In this document: piece after piece, positions 38,222 through 47,150 of the stretch
Layout: each line of letters opens with the position of its first letter
How positions within the stretch are numbered: position 1 is the first letter of the stretch
Assembly: GCA_035639875.1 (NCBI GenBank)
Contig: DASQXE010000166.1
Coordinates: 1-49,089 of the forward strand
Reading direction: 5' to 3'
Length of the DNA stretch: 49,089 nucleotides
Origin: JAIBJP01 sp035639875
GTDB taxonomy: Bacteria > Actinomycetota > Thermoleophilia > Gaiellales > Gaiellaceae
Notes under the pieces: generated by a model
Told to the model about the DNA's origin: nothing
What the model saw: the letters and a program-made list of their open reading frames with translations, nothing else
Databases searched by the model: none
Program-made: the position numbers and the translations under genes

Positions 38222-38458
38222 GGGCTAGCCGCCCACGCTGATTGCCTCGCTCACCTGGAGCGAGCCACCGCGCGTGAGGAACGGGTGGCTCCGGACGAGA
38301 CCGACGCCGCCTTCGGGAAGGGGTTCAAACGGCGATTCGGGCTCTCGCCCGGCGCGTACCGCGCGAGTGCGGGCGAGCCGCCGCCGATCGAGCTCGCCGC
38401 GATTCGCTGGCGGCGCGCTGAAGATCGCCCGGCGAGCGTCGGGCGATCGACGCCTTGA
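38222..38458 (+). pseudogene. Remnant of an AraC-family regulator (C-terminal HTH)
   Basis: No intact gene is visible between 38207 and 38536. The frame ending at TGA 38456-38458 encodes DETDAAFGKGFKRRFGLSPG followed by AYR. That is the second helix-turn-helix of AraC/XylS proteins. Upstream of about 38290 the similarity fades. No start codon, ligand domain or first helix-turn-helix exists. It is best read as the decayed 3' end of a lost araC-type gene. Confidence 0.6.
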
Positions 38459-38536
38459 CCTGAAGACGCCGTTGTCTCGGACAGAAACAGCAGATAGACG
38501 AATGTGGTTCGGCGTCCTATGCTGGCCGGGCGGCCC

Positions 38537-41500
38537 ATGATTGAGCTGCCTGCGGGCACCGTCACCTTTCTCTTCACGGACATCGAAGGGTCGACACGTC
38601 TGCTCCGCGAGCTCGGCGAGCGGTATGCCGATGTTTTGACAGATCAGCGGCGGCTCCTCCGAGACGCGTTCGCCCAGTACAGCGGTCGAGAGGTCGATAC
38701 CCAGGGCGACAGCTTCTTCGTCGCGTTCGGCGATGCAGGCGACGCCGTCCGGGCCGCCGCGGCCGCGCAACGAGCGCTCGCGGCCCACCCTTGGCCGGGC
38801 GAAAGCGAAGTGCGGGTCCGGATGGGCATTCACACCGGAGAGCCCCTGCTTGCGGGGGACCACTACGTCGGCATCGACGTGCATCGCGGCGCCCGCATCG
38901 CTGCGGCCGCTCACGGCGGGCAGGTGCTGATCTCCGCACGAACGAGCGCGCTCGTGCTGGGGGACGGCGCCGCCGCAAACGCCACCCTTCGCGAGCTCGG
39001 CGCGTATCCCCTCAAGGACCTCCCCGAGCCCGAACGGCTCTTTCAGCTCGTGCTCCAAGGCCTTCCCTCCACTTTTCCGCCCCCACGTGTTCACGAGAAG
39101 GCGCCCGCCGCGGCGGGACTGCCCGACTACTCTCTTCCGCCCGCCGACGTTCCTTGTCCGTACAAGGGGCTCGTCCGCTTCGAGCCCGAGGACAGCGACC
39201 TCTTTTTCGGCCGCGAAGAACTCGTCTCGGCGCTCGTGGCCCGGCTCGACGACTCGCCGTTCCTCGCCGTCGTCGGACCCTCGGGGAGCGGAAAGTCGTC
39301 ACTCGTGCGCGCCGGTGTCGTGCCCGAGCTCGAGCGTGCCGATCCGTCCATTCGCGCGGGGATTATCGAGCCGGGCGAGCATCCGCTCCAGACGCTCGTC
39401 CGTGCGCAGGGGGCCGCTCTGGTCGTCGTCGACCAGTTCGAAGAAGTCTTCACGCTCTGCCGTGACCAAGAGGAGCGGTTTGCGTTTATCGACCGTCTGC
39501 TCGACAAGGCGAAGCAGGGTATCGGCGTCATCCTCGTGCTACGCGCCGACTTCTACGGGCACTGCGCCTCACATGTACGCCTTGCTGGGGCGCTCGAGGA
39601 TCATCAGGCCCTCATCGGCCCGATGACCGAGGAGGAGCTGCGGCGGGCAGTCGAGCGGCCAGCCGAGCAAGCAGGGCTCGTTCTCGAGCCGGGCCTAGCC
39701 GAAGGCATTCTCCGCGACATCGTCGGCGAGCCGGGCGCTCTGCCGCTGCTCTCGCACAGCCTGCTCGAGACGTGGAAGCGGCGCAGCGGTCGGATGCTCA
39801 CGCTCCTGGGCTACCTGCAGTCGGGTGGCGTTCACGGAGCGATCGCGAAGACCGCGGAGACGGTGTACCGAGAGATGCTCACGCCCGAACAGAAGACGTT
39901 GGCGCGCAACATCTTTCTGCGCCTGACCGAGCTCGGCGAGGGGACAGAGGACACCCGCCGCCGGGTTCGCGTCGGAGAGTTGACGCCCCGACGCGAGCAG
40001 GCCGGCGACATCCAAGAGGTGCTCCGTGTGCTCGTGGAAGCCCGGCTCGTGATGGTCGATGAAGAGACCGTAGAAGTCGCTCACGAGGCGCTCATCCGCC
40101 ACTGGCCGACTCTCCGGGGGTGGCTCGACGAGGACCGGGAGGGAAGGCTCGTCCACCGGCGGTTGACCGAAGCCGCGCAGGAGTGGGAGGCGCTTGGCAA
40201 GGATCCAGGAGACCTCTACCGCGGAGCACGGCTCGCGGCGGCGACCGAATGGGCGGAGCCGCACGACGAGGAGCTCAACGAGCTGGAACGCGAATTTCTC
40301 GAAGCCGGCCGAAAGGCCGAGCTCGGCGAGGTCGAGGCGACCAAGAGGCGCAACCGGCGGCTCCGCGTGCTTGTCGCGGCCCTCGCGGTCTTCCTCGTCG
40401 CCGCGCTCGTCGCGGGCGGGTTCGCGCTCCTGCAACGCTCGGACGCGCAGCACAAGGCCCGCGTCGCACAGGCCGGGCGGCTCGCCGCTCAGTCGCGGGA
40501 GGCGGCGGGGCAGCATCCGGACCTCGCACTCCTCCTTGCGCTCGAGGCCGGCCGCCTCGACGATTCGATCGATACACGCGGTGCCCTCCTGGGCGCGCTC
40601 GAGCACGGCTCGCGGATCCGCGCATGGCTCCAGGGGTTCGACTCCCCCGTCAACGCCGCGGCGTTCAGTCCGGACGGCAGGCTCCTGGCGACGGTGACAG
40701 CGCGCGGGACCACGCTCTGGGACACGGCGACATGGCGCCCAATCGGACCGCCCCTCCGGTCGTCCCAGGGCGGCTGGGAGTGGGCCGATTTCAGCCCGGA
40801 CGGGCGGACGCTGGCGATTGCGGGCGGACGTGGCCGCGTCGAGCTGTGGGATGTAGCGACCAGGAAGGAGCTTCGGGAACTCACCGACGCCGCGGCGACA
40901 TCCGATGAGCCCGCGCTCGCCGTCGTTCGCTACAGCCCTGACGGCAGGGTCATCGCCGCGGGCGCGAAGGCCACGAACCACGTCACGCTGTGGGCCGCGG
41001 CAAGTGGCCACGTCATCGGCGGGCCGATCACAACCAAGCCGCCCGGATCGGGGGCGCAAGCGATCGCCTTCAGCCCGGATTCGAAACGGATCGCGGCCCC
41101 GGGCGCCCCCGGGACCGTTGGAATCTGGGACGTCGCGACGGGGCGGCGGGTGGGAGAGCCGCTAGCGATCGCAAGCGACGACGTGGAGGAGGCGATCTTC
41201 GCCGAGGGGGGCCGAGCGCTGATTGCGAGCGACGACTCTGGGTCGGTGTCCATGGTCGACATCGCGACGGGACGACTTATCCGCCCACCGCTATCGGTCG
41301 GCGACGAGCCTGCCGCCATGCTGGATCTAAGTCCGGACGGACGGCTGCTGGCCGTGGCTTCGGTCGCCGGGCCGGTCTTCGTCTGGGACCTCGAGACCGG
41401 CGCGCGGTATGGCTCCCCGCTCACGGCCGACACGAGCCCGGTCAACGACGTCTCATTCAGCCCTGACGGTCGGAGCCTGGTGAGCTCGCACCTGCGTTCG

Positions 41501-42619
41501 GCAGTCGTCTGGAACGTGGGCGGGGAACACGTCATCGGACAGCCGCTGGGCGGCGCCGCAGATCTGACCACCGACGTGTCCTTCAGTCCGGACGGCAAGT
41601 GGCTCGTCGCGGGGCGATTCGACGGCCGCACGGTGGTGTACGACGCGGCGACGCGAAGACAGGTTCTCCGGATCGGCGGCGATTCAGTCGTCACTGCAAT
41701 CGGCTTCCACCCCGATGGCAACGTCATTGCCGTCGGAACGATCGACGGGCAAGTGCGATTCTTCGATCGGAGGAGTGGGGCGGCTGTCGGCTCCGCGCTC
41801 GGCGGAGGAAGCTCGGCCGTCTGGCAGGTCGCCTTCAGCCCTGACGGGCGGCTCCTCTCGGTGGCGCGCGATCCGAACGGCGTCGACGGGTTCTACGGCC
41901 AGCAGCGGCAGGGCGAAGTGCAGCTTTGGGACGTCCGGTCGCGGCGTCGCGTGGGCCGCCCGATCGTGCCGGGCGGCGGTTCGGTGCTCTCCGTGGCCTT
42001 CAACCCTGACGGCACGCTCCTGGCGACGGGCAGTTACTTCGGACGGCTCGACCTGTGGGACGTGGCCACCCAAGCCCACCACGGCAAGCCGATGAAGGCG
42101 GCGGACGACGGCGTCCTCAGCGTCGCGTTCGACACGAGCGGGCGGTTCGTCGCAGGTGGTGGAGCGATCGGACCGGTGCGGGTTTGGCGAGTCGCGGATC
42201 AGCGCCCGGCCTTTCCGCCTCTCTCTGGCCACACCGGCCCCGTCACCGGGACAGCTTTCGACCCGGCCGGCTCGTACCTCGCAACCACGAGTCTGTTTGG
42301 CGGAACGAGGCTCTGGGATTCCACCACCGGTCTCGGCTACGGCGACGAGTTGGCCGCAAGCACGAGGCCCGCCTCGGCTACATCCTCCATCGACCCGCCG
42401 CCCTTCCTGGGGCTGCGGAACGCTTTCAGCCCCGACGGCAAGCGGCTGGCTGTGGCTGGAGTCGAGACGCTCGCGATGCTTTGGGACGTCGACCCGGCGG
42501 TCTGGCGTCGGCGTGCCTGCGAGATCATCGGGCGAAACCTCAGCCGCGAGGAATGGAACCTCTACCTGCCATCGGGGACGCCCTATCGCGCGACGTGCTC
42601 GGAGTGGCCCACCGGCTGA
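38537..42619 (+). CDS. Class III nucleotide cyclase - STAND NTPase - WD40 repeat protein
   Basis: A 1360-residue multidomain signalling protein. Residues 1-185 are a class III cyclase: TVTFLFTDIEGSTRLLREL, DTQGDSFFVAF, VRMGIHTGEP. A STAND ATPase follows, with FFGREEL, Walker A VVGPSGSGKSS (about 245-255) and Walker B ALVVVDQFEEVF. A transmembrane segment is at about 609-632 (LVAALAVFLVAALVAGG). The rest has 14 WD40-like repeats (AFSPDGRLLATV, DFSPDGRTLAIA and so on), enough for two seven-blade propellers. Start ATG 38537 matches the family; ATG 38519 and GTG 38504 are alternatives. It likely senses a ligand through the propellers. Confidence 0.9.
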   Translation: MIELPAGTVTFLFTDIEGSTRLLRELGERYADVLTDQRRLLRDAFAQYSGREVDTQGDSFFVAFGDAGDAVRAAAAAQRALAAHPWPGESEVRVRMGIHTGEPLLAGDHYVGIDVHRGARIAAAAHGGQVLISARTSALVLGDGAAANATLRELGAYPLKDLPEPERLFQLVLQGLPSTFPPPRVHEKAPAAAGLPDYSLPPADVPCPYKGLVRFEPEDSDLFFGREELVSALVARLDDSPFLAVVGPSGSGKSSLVRAGVVPELERADPSIRAGIIEPGEHPLQTLVRAQGAALVVVDQFEEVFTLCRDQEERFAFIDRLLDKAKQGIGVILVLRADFYGHCASHVRLAGALEDHQALIGPMTEEELRRAVERPAEQAGLVLEPGLAEGILRDIVGEPGALPLLSHSLLETWKRRSGRMLTLLGYLQSGGVHGAIAKTAETVYREMLTPEQKTLARNIFLRLTELGEGTEDTRRRVRVGELTPRREQAGDIQEVLRVLVEARLVMVDEETVEVAHEALIRHWPTLRGWLDEDREGRLVHRRLTEAAQEWEALGKDPGDLYRGARLAAATEWAEPHDEELNELEREFLEAGRKAELGEVEATKRRNRRLRVLVAALAVFLVAALVAGGFALLQRSDAQHKARVAQAGRLAAQSREAAGQHPDLALLLALEAGRLDDSIDTRGALLGALEHGSRIRAWLQGFDSPVNAAAFSPDGRLLATVTARGTTLWDTATWRPIGPPLRSSQGGWEWADFSPDGRTLAIAGGRGRVELWDVATRKELRELTDAAATSDEPALAVVRYSPDGRVIAAGAKATNHVTLWAAASGHVIGGPITTKPPGSGAQAIAFSPDSKRIAAPGAPGTVGIWDVATGRRVGEPLAIASDDVEEAIFAEGGRALIASDDSGSVSMVDIATGRLIRPPLSVGDEPAAMLDLSPDGRLLAVASVAGPVFVWDLETGARYGSPLTADTSPVNDVSFSPDGRSLVSSHLRSAVVWNVGGEHVIGQPLGGAADLTTDVSFSPDGKWLVAGRFDGRTVVYDAATRRQVLRIGGDSVVTAIGFHPDGNVIAVGTIDGQVRFFDRRSGAAVGSALGGGSSAVWQVAFSPDGRLLSVARDPNGVDGFYGQQRQGEVQLWDVRSRRRVGRPIVPGGGSVLSVAFNPDGTLLATGSYFGRLDLWDVATQAHHGKPMKAADDGVLSVAFDTSGRFVAGGGAIGPVRVWRVADQRPAFPPLSGHTGPVTGTAFDPAGSYLATTSLFGGTRLWDSTTGLGYGDELAASTRPASATSSIDPPPFLGLRNAFSPDGKRLAVAGVETLAMLWDVDPAVWRRRACEIIGRNLSREEWNLYLPSGTPYRATCSEWPTG

Positions 42620-42685
42620 GTTCCTGCCGTCGGGTTGCGCCACACCTCGTCCTTAGCTTGATGATTCGTGCAGGCCCTCTCGACG

Positions 42686-43570
42686 TCAGACGAGCTCGGA
42701 TGGCAGCCCGCATTGCTCGAAGAGCCAGGGATCGGGGAAGCCGACGATCCCGGAGATCTCGCCTCCCTCGATCTGCAGCACCATCAGCCCATACGGTCGG
42801 TGCTTTCCGTCGTCGGCGAGCGCGTAGGCGGCAAGCGCCGGCTGACGGTTGGCGGCAGTCTCCACGAGCAGAATCTCGTCGAGTCGCCCCTCCAGTGGGA
42901 CTGATGCGAAGAATTCGCCGATCGCCGCTGCGCCCGCGATCCGCATTCGCTCGGGCGGCATCGTCATGACGGCGTCGTCGGTCAGTAGCGCGACGAGCTC
43001 GTCGATGTCGACCGCTTCCCACGCCGCCATGAACCGGCTCACGAGCGCACGCTCCCCCGTGCTTGGCGCGTCGCGGTGCCTGTGCGTTCCCTTGAGGCTC
43101 GCACGCGCACGCTGTAGCGCGCTCGTCACCGCGCTGACCGAGTCATCGAGTGCCTCGGCGACCTCCTTCGCGGACCACCCGAGCACATCGCGGAGGATCA
43201 GCACTGCACGCTGTTTGGGCGGGAGAAGCTGGATCGCGGTGACGAAAGCGAGCTCGATCGTCTCACGCACGAGGAGGTCGTCCAGCAAGCGATCGGGATA
43301 TGGCTGGAGGTAGGCGAGATCCTCCATCAGCTCCGCAGGCTGCGAGCGCCTGCGCGCGATCGCGGTGAGACAGACGTTGGTGGCGATCGTGTGCAGCCAA
43401 GTACTCAGCTGCGCGCGCGGCTCGTAGCGGTCGGAAGCTTTCCACGCGCGCAGCATCGTCTCCTGAAGTGCGTCGTCCGCGTCGTGCAGCGACCCGAGCA
43501 TCCGGTAGCAGTGGAGGTGGAGCGCACGCCGGTGCGGCTCGATCCAAAGCGCGAACGCCCGCTCGTCCAT
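42686..43570 (-). CDS. ECF-type RNA polymerase sigma factor with SnoaL-like C-terminal domain
   Basis: A 294-residue sigma factor. Region 2 has LHCYRMLGSLHDADDALQET and AWKASDRYEPRAQLSTWLHT. Region 4 has LPPKQRAVLILRDVLGWSAK and AEALDDSVSAVTSALQRARA. From about residue 175 comes a SnoaL/NTF2-like domain (VSRFMAAWEAVDIDELVALL, then FEQCGLP at the end). This fits the SigJ/SigG-like (TIGR02960-type) group, in which the tail controls activity instead of an anti-sigma factor. It starts at ATG 43570, 14 nt after the cupin stop, and is probably cotranscribed with it. Confidence 0.9.
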   Translation of the reverse strand: MDERAFALWIEPHRRALHLHCYRMLGSLHDADDALQETMLRAWKASDRYEPRAQLSTWLHTIATNVCLTAIARRRSQPAELMEDLAYLQPYPDRLLDDLLVRETIELAFVTAIQLLPPKQRAVLILRDVLGWSAKEVAEALDDSVSAVTSALQRARASLKGTHRHRDAPSTGERALVSRFMAAWEAVDIDELVALLTDDAVMTMPPERMRIAGAAAIGEFFASVPLEGRLDEILLVETAANRQPALAAYALADDGKHRPYGLMVLQIEGGEISGIVGFPDPWLFEQCGLPSELV

Positions 43571-43584
43571 CGCCGCCCCGGTCG

Positions 43585-43992
43585 CTACTCGGCCGGCGGG
43601 CTCGGTGGCTCGGCGCCGATCTCCGTCCACGCCCCCGGCTTGAAGGCGCCGGGCGCGCCTCCGAGCGCCACGAGCCGGATGCCCTCGGGACCCGGGCGAA
43701 TCTGGCGCAGCTGCTCCGGACCGACGCGGGCCATCGTTCCCAGGCGAAGCTCGAACTCGCTCCCGTCGGCGATGAGGATCGCGGCGCCGCTCAGTGGGAT
43801 GTAGACCTCCTCCTGGTTCGGGTCGAAAGCATCCGCGCTGTGGTTGTGGTTCGGGTAGCCGTCCCAGTGGGGTGGCAACGTGAGGACCTGCATTCCCCAC
43901 GCGGTCACGCCGAGCTCGGCGCGCGCTCGTCGCGCGAGGCCGCCATGGATCGCGTCCATGTCATCGATCGATTTCACCGTCACGTCCGGCAT
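43585..43992 (-). CDS. Cupin-domain protein
   Basis: A 135-residue cupin. Metal-site region YPNHNHSADAFDPNQEEVYI gives two His and a Glu; the second motif is around RVGPEQLRQIRPGPEG, in which the usual His is not obvious. The start ATG 43992 gives MPDVTVKSIDDMDAIHGG. It lies directly upstream of the sigma-factor gene on the same strand. It may be a small-molecule sensor or enzyme linked to that sigma factor (inference). Confidence 0.8.
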   Translation of the reverse strand: MPDVTVKSIDDMDAIHGGLARRARAELGVTAWGMQVLTLPPHWDGYPNHNHSADAFDPNQEEVYIPLSGAAILIADGSEFELRLGTMARVGPEQLRQIRPGPEGIRLVALGGAPGAFKPGAWTEIGAEPPSPPAE

Positions 43993-44071
43993 CGTCCACC
44001 TCCGTCTTCGACTAACGCTCGGGAGGTTCAACTCGTGCGCCGCCTCAAACTAATTGGCGGCCCGGCGTGGC

Positions 44072-45376
44072 TCAGTCGGCGAGCGTCGGCTCGCGGCCCT
44101 CGTGCTCGGCGGGTGCCGGGCTGTCGCCCCGGAGACGGATGAGATACCACGCCTCGACCTCGCCCTTCCCCTTGATGGGGATCGTCCCGCGCGGCTCGAA
44201 CTCGAACTCGTCGGCGAGGAGCTCGTACGTCGCCCGAGTCACCTGGATCCTCCCCGGCGTCCCGTGGGACTCCATGCGACTGGCGGTGTTGACCGCATCG
44301 CCCCAGAGGTCGTAGAGGAAGCGCTTCCGGCCGATCACGCCGGCGACCACCGCGCCCGAATTGATGCCGATCCGGAGCTCGAGGCCGAGGTGCCCGACTT
44401 CGTCGTCCGCCCGCATCGCCTCGAGCATGTCGAGCGCCATGAGCGCGAGCGCGCGAGCATGGTCTGCGCGTGGTGTCGGAACGCCCGCGGCGACCATGTA
44501 GCAATCGCCGATGGTCTTGATCTTCTCGAGCCCGTACCGCTCCGCGAGCTCATCGAAGTGGCTGAACAGGTGGTTGAGGTACCCGACGACATCCGCGGGC
44601 GGGAGTCGCTCCGACCAGGGCGTGAAGTCGACCACGTCGGCGAACAGGATCGACGCCGACCCGAACTGATCCGCGATGGGCTGGTTCTGGGCCTTCAGCT
44701 TGTCGGCGATCGAGCGCGGAAGGATGTTGAGCAGGAGGTTTTCGGCCTTCGCCTGTTCGCGCCGGAGGGCTGCCAGCGCTTCGCTCCGCTGGCTCGCGAA
44801 TACCGCGAGCAGTGTGAACACGATGGCGCCGCCGACCGCGATGTTCAGGGCCAGCATCGTAGTCGTGAACCAGCCGGGCACGGGCGACCAGATCGGCCCC
44901 ACGACCTCGCCCGTGATCCCGGACCCGAGGAACACGGCGACGTACGCGACGTACCAGCGGACCGCCGACCGTACGTCGCTGAAGACGAGCGCCCCGAGCG
45001 GCGCGAGAATGCCCCACAGGCCGACGCCGCCGGCGTCGAGGAATCCGCCGAGCGGGATCATCGACAGCGTGGGCGCGAGCAGGATGTCGACCTGCCCGAC
45101 CCGAAGGAGCCACGGGAAGTCGCGCGTGCGCGAGAACACCGCGATGGCACCCAGCAGGACGCCGAAGTACACCAGCGGCACCACACCGACCGGCGATCCG
45201 AACGAGAGATACAGCGCCCCCCAAAGCGCCGCGACCGGCAGGATCAGCACTGAGATCAGGACCAGCAGCGCCTTTCGAGCGCGCAGGTCCTCGTCGTCGT
45301 GCGGATCCGCGCCGACGAGCGTCAGGCGCGCGGTGAGGCGACTCGCGGCCGCTCGGACGCCGTCCAGGAGGTGCAT
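44072..45376 (-). CDS. Membrane-anchored class III adenylate cyclase
   Basis: A 434-residue cyclase. About six transmembrane helices occupy residues 35-205 (KALLVLISVLILPVAALWGA to ALNIAVGGAIVFTLLAVFAS). A short coil (LAALRREQAKAENLLLNILP) links to the catalytic domain, with metal Asp in ILFADVVDFT, KIKTIGDCYMVAAG and LYDLWGDAVNTASRM. The Lys and Asp at the purine-reading positions indicate ATP rather than GTP. It starts at ATG 45376; TAACGT (45384-45389, minus) seven bases upstream predicts a leaderless transcript. Confidence 0.92.
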   Translation of the reverse strand: MHLLDGVRAAASRLTARLTLVGADPHDDEDLRARKALLVLISVLILPVAALWGALYLSFGSPVGVVPLVYFGVLLGAIAVFSRTRDFPWLLRVGQVDILLAPTLSMIPLGGFLDAGGVGLWGILAPLGALVFSDVRSAVRWYVAYVAVFLGSGITGEVVGPIWSPVPGWFTTTMLALNIAVGGAIVFTLLAVFASQRSEALAALRREQAKAENLLLNILPRSIADKLKAQNQPIADQFGSASILFADVVDFTPWSERLPPADVVGYLNHLFSHFDELAERYGLEKIKTIGDCYMVAAGVPTPRADHARALALMALDMLEAMRADDEVGHLGLELRIGINSGAVVAGVIGRKRFLYDLWGDAVNTASRMESHGTPGRIQVTRATYELLADEFEFEPRGTIPIKGKGEVEAWYLIRLRGDSPAPAEHEGREPTLAD

Positions 45377-45386
45377 CCGGGAGACG

Positions 45387-46025
45387 TTACTCGTTACTCG
45401 TGGACGCTTCGGCCCTGCGGCCCTCTCCCCTTCGGACGCGGTAGTGCATGTGCGTGACGCCGCCCTCCCCCTCGAGGATCCGGGTGCGCTCGAGCTCGAT
45501 CTGCGCGGGCGGGAGGCCCTCGAACAGGCGGCGGCCCTGGCCGAAGAGCACCGGGATGACATGGAGCTCGAGCTCGTCGAGGATGCCGGCGGCAAGTGCG
45601 AGCCGCGCGGTGCCAGCGCCGTGGACCAACACGTTCTTGTCCCCGGCAGCCTCCTTGGCCTTGGTCATCGCAGCCGTGACGTCGTTCAGGTAGGTGACCA
45701 GCGGCCATTGCGATATATCGATGCCGGGCTCGTGGCGAGCGAGGATGAAGATCGGCACGCCGTCGTGATGGTCGCCACCCCAGCCGCCGGCCGGTTCGAA
45801 CGTCCCCCGTCCGGCGACGACCGCGCCGGTGGACATGAACTCGTCGACGACCGTGCCGTTGATGCCGCCGGAACGGCGGACGGCGTCGAGATCGAGCTCG
45901 CCGCCCCTCATGAACCACTCGTGTAGGCGGTGGCCGCCGTCCCCGAGGCCGTTGTCCGGTCCTTCGTTTGGCCCGGCGATGAACCCGTCGAGCGACGTGG
46001 ACATGTAGAGAACGGTTGCGGACAC
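45387..46025 (-). CDS. RibD C-terminal/dihydrofolate reductase-like family protein
   Basis: A 212-residue member of the same family as the gene at 32690-33256, though clearly diverged. It has VLYMSTSLDGFIAGPNEGPD, then GAVVAGRGTFEPAGGWGGDH, then KNVLVHGAGTARLALAAG and HVIPVLFGQGRRLFEGL. Start GTG 46025 has GGAGAGGAG upstream. The region immediately upstream holds a plus-strand remnant of another family member. Function and substrate are not known. Confidence 0.87.
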   Translation of the reverse strand: MSATVLYMSTSLDGFIAGPNEGPDNGLGDGGHRLHEWFMRGGELDLDAVRRSGGINGTVVDEFMSTGAVVAGRGTFEPAGGWGGDHHDGVPIFILARHEPGIDISQWPLVTYLNDVTAAMTKAKEAAGDKNVLVHGAGTARLALAAGILDELELHVIPVLFGQGRRLFEGLPPAQIELERTRILEGEGGVTHMHYRVRRGEGRRAEASTSNE

Positions 46026-46097
46026 GGCGTCTCCTCTCCTGGTCTGATCACCGCCTCGACGGAGCGGTCGAGTGCAGAATGTCGTAAGTCGATCCGA

Positions 46098-46224
46098 TCG
46101 TGGTCGGTGACGGCCTCGCCCGCTCTTTTCGCCGGACGACCCGCGCATCCCGCTCGAGCTCTTGAGCGCTGAGACCTTGAAGAACGGCGTCCTGAACCTC
46201 AGCTACTCGAAGGCGAAGGACTGA
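46098..46224 (+). pseudogene. Remnant of a RibD/DHFR-like C-terminus
   Basis: In the 248-bp gap (46026-46273) the plus strand reads PLFSPDDPRIPLELLSAETL then KNGVLNLSYSKAKD, stop 46222-46224. This resembles the last strands of RibD-C/DHFR-like proteins (PLF..., LELVEA..., GVV.LRY). In another frame, just upstream, VVGDG at about 46101 would match the preceding strand, implying a frameshift. No start exists. It lies on the strand opposite the intact homologue. The rest of the gap shows nothing further. Confidence 0.5.
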
Positions 46225-46273
46225 CGCCGGGGGACGAGACGCGACGACGGCAAAGATGCCGTCGTCAGCGATC

Positions 46274-46723
46274 TCACGCGTCGACCGGTAACCAGACGCC
46301 GTCGCGCATCAGGAGCCGCCCGGAGAGCTCATTCGCCTCACGCCACGCGCGGATCTCGATGGGCGCCACGCGCAGGTACACGTAGTCGCCGGACTCCGCG
46401 CGCGCGTCGAAGCCGGTGTGCTCCGCGTGCGCATCGGCGGCCGCTTCGTCAACGCCCTCGGTCACTCGACCGTCGACGAGCACGACATTGCGCGTCGCAC
46501 CGACTGCGAGTCGCGCGACGCCGGCACGCAAGAGGTTCGTCGCGGTCCGAGACGAGCGCGGCGTCGCGAGCACGAGCGCGGTGCCGTCCCAGTAATGGGA
46601 GAGCGGGACAAGATGGGAGTTTCCCCTCTCGTCCGCGCTCGCCACCCAGCAGTCGACCTCCGTGCGTAGCAATTCAAGCGTGTCCGCCTTGCGTTGCGCA
46701 CGCGACCGCGGCGGCGGCCTCAC
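46274..46723 (-). CDS. Pyridoxamine 5'-phosphate oxidase-like (split-barrel) protein
   Basis: A 149-residue flavin split-barrel protein. ELLRTEVDCWVASADERGNS, LVPLSHYWDGTALVLATPRS and SRTATNLLRAGVARLAVG are the usual strands and cofactor region, and APIEIRAWREANELSGRLLM is the C-terminal block. Proteins of this kind bind FMN, F420 or haem. The GTG start overlaps the SRPBCC stop by 4 nt (GTGA). It is the last gene of the operon arsR-DUF1801-SRPBCC-this gene. Confidence 0.85.
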   Translation of the reverse strand: MRPPPRSRAQRKADTLELLRTEVDCWVASADERGNSHLVPLSHYWDGTALVLATPRSSRTATNLLRAGVARLAVGATRNVVLVDGRVTEGVDEAAADAHAEHTGFDARAESGDYVYLRVAPIEIRAWREANELSGRLLMRDGVWLPVDA

Positions 46724-47148
46724 GCTGCGATCTTGGCCAGGAGTGCGTCGACCCGGGCGAAGCCGCTCGTCGCGCCCTCCTCGACGCCGTACTGCATCGT
46801 CGTGTCGCGCTCCTCGCTCGTCGCGAAGCGCATCGTTTGCGTCAGCTTCGTCCGGTCGCCGAGATCCTCGAACTCCAACGTTTGTAGGTGATTCTGGAAC
46901 GTCTGCACGAGCCGCTCCGGCGCCTCGACGTCGCGGAACTCGCCCTCGACGACGCCGAACGCCGTGCGGAAGCGGTACGTGCCGCCAGGGCGGACGTCCA
47001 TCTCCTCGACGACCGTGCCGTCGCCCCACCATTCGGGGATCAGCTGCGGATCCGTCCACACGGAGAAGACGTGCCCGCGGGGCGCGTCGAAGACCCGCTC
47101 GACGCGGATCTCGAGCTCGTTTGGGGTGCTGACTGTGGTCTCGTTCAT
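46720..47148 (-). CDS. SRPBCC (AHSA1-like) domain protein
   Basis: A 142-residue START/SRPBCC-fold protein. LEIRVERVFDAPRGHVFSVW and PEWWGDGTVVEEMDVRPGGT are typical, with FRDVEAPERLVQTFQN and a C-terminal GATSGFARVDALLAKI helix. The start is ATG 47148, two bases after the DUF1801 stop. It is the counterpart of the SRPBCC gene at 33654 and is likewise controlled by a neighbouring ArsR. Confidence 0.88.
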   Translation of the reverse strand: MNETTVSTPNELEIRVERVFDAPRGHVFSVWTDPQLIPEWWGDGTVVEEMDVRPGGTYRFRTAFGVVEGEFRDVEAPERLVQTFQNHLQTLEFEDLGDRTKLTQTMRFATSEERDTTMQYGVEEGATSGFARVDALLAKIAA

Positions 47149-47150
47149 CC

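Noticed and set aside
44054..45253. 399-codon open frame on the plus strand
   Set aside because: Fully antisense to the adenylate cyclase gene; rich in Arg/Asp/Glu without any recognisable domain.
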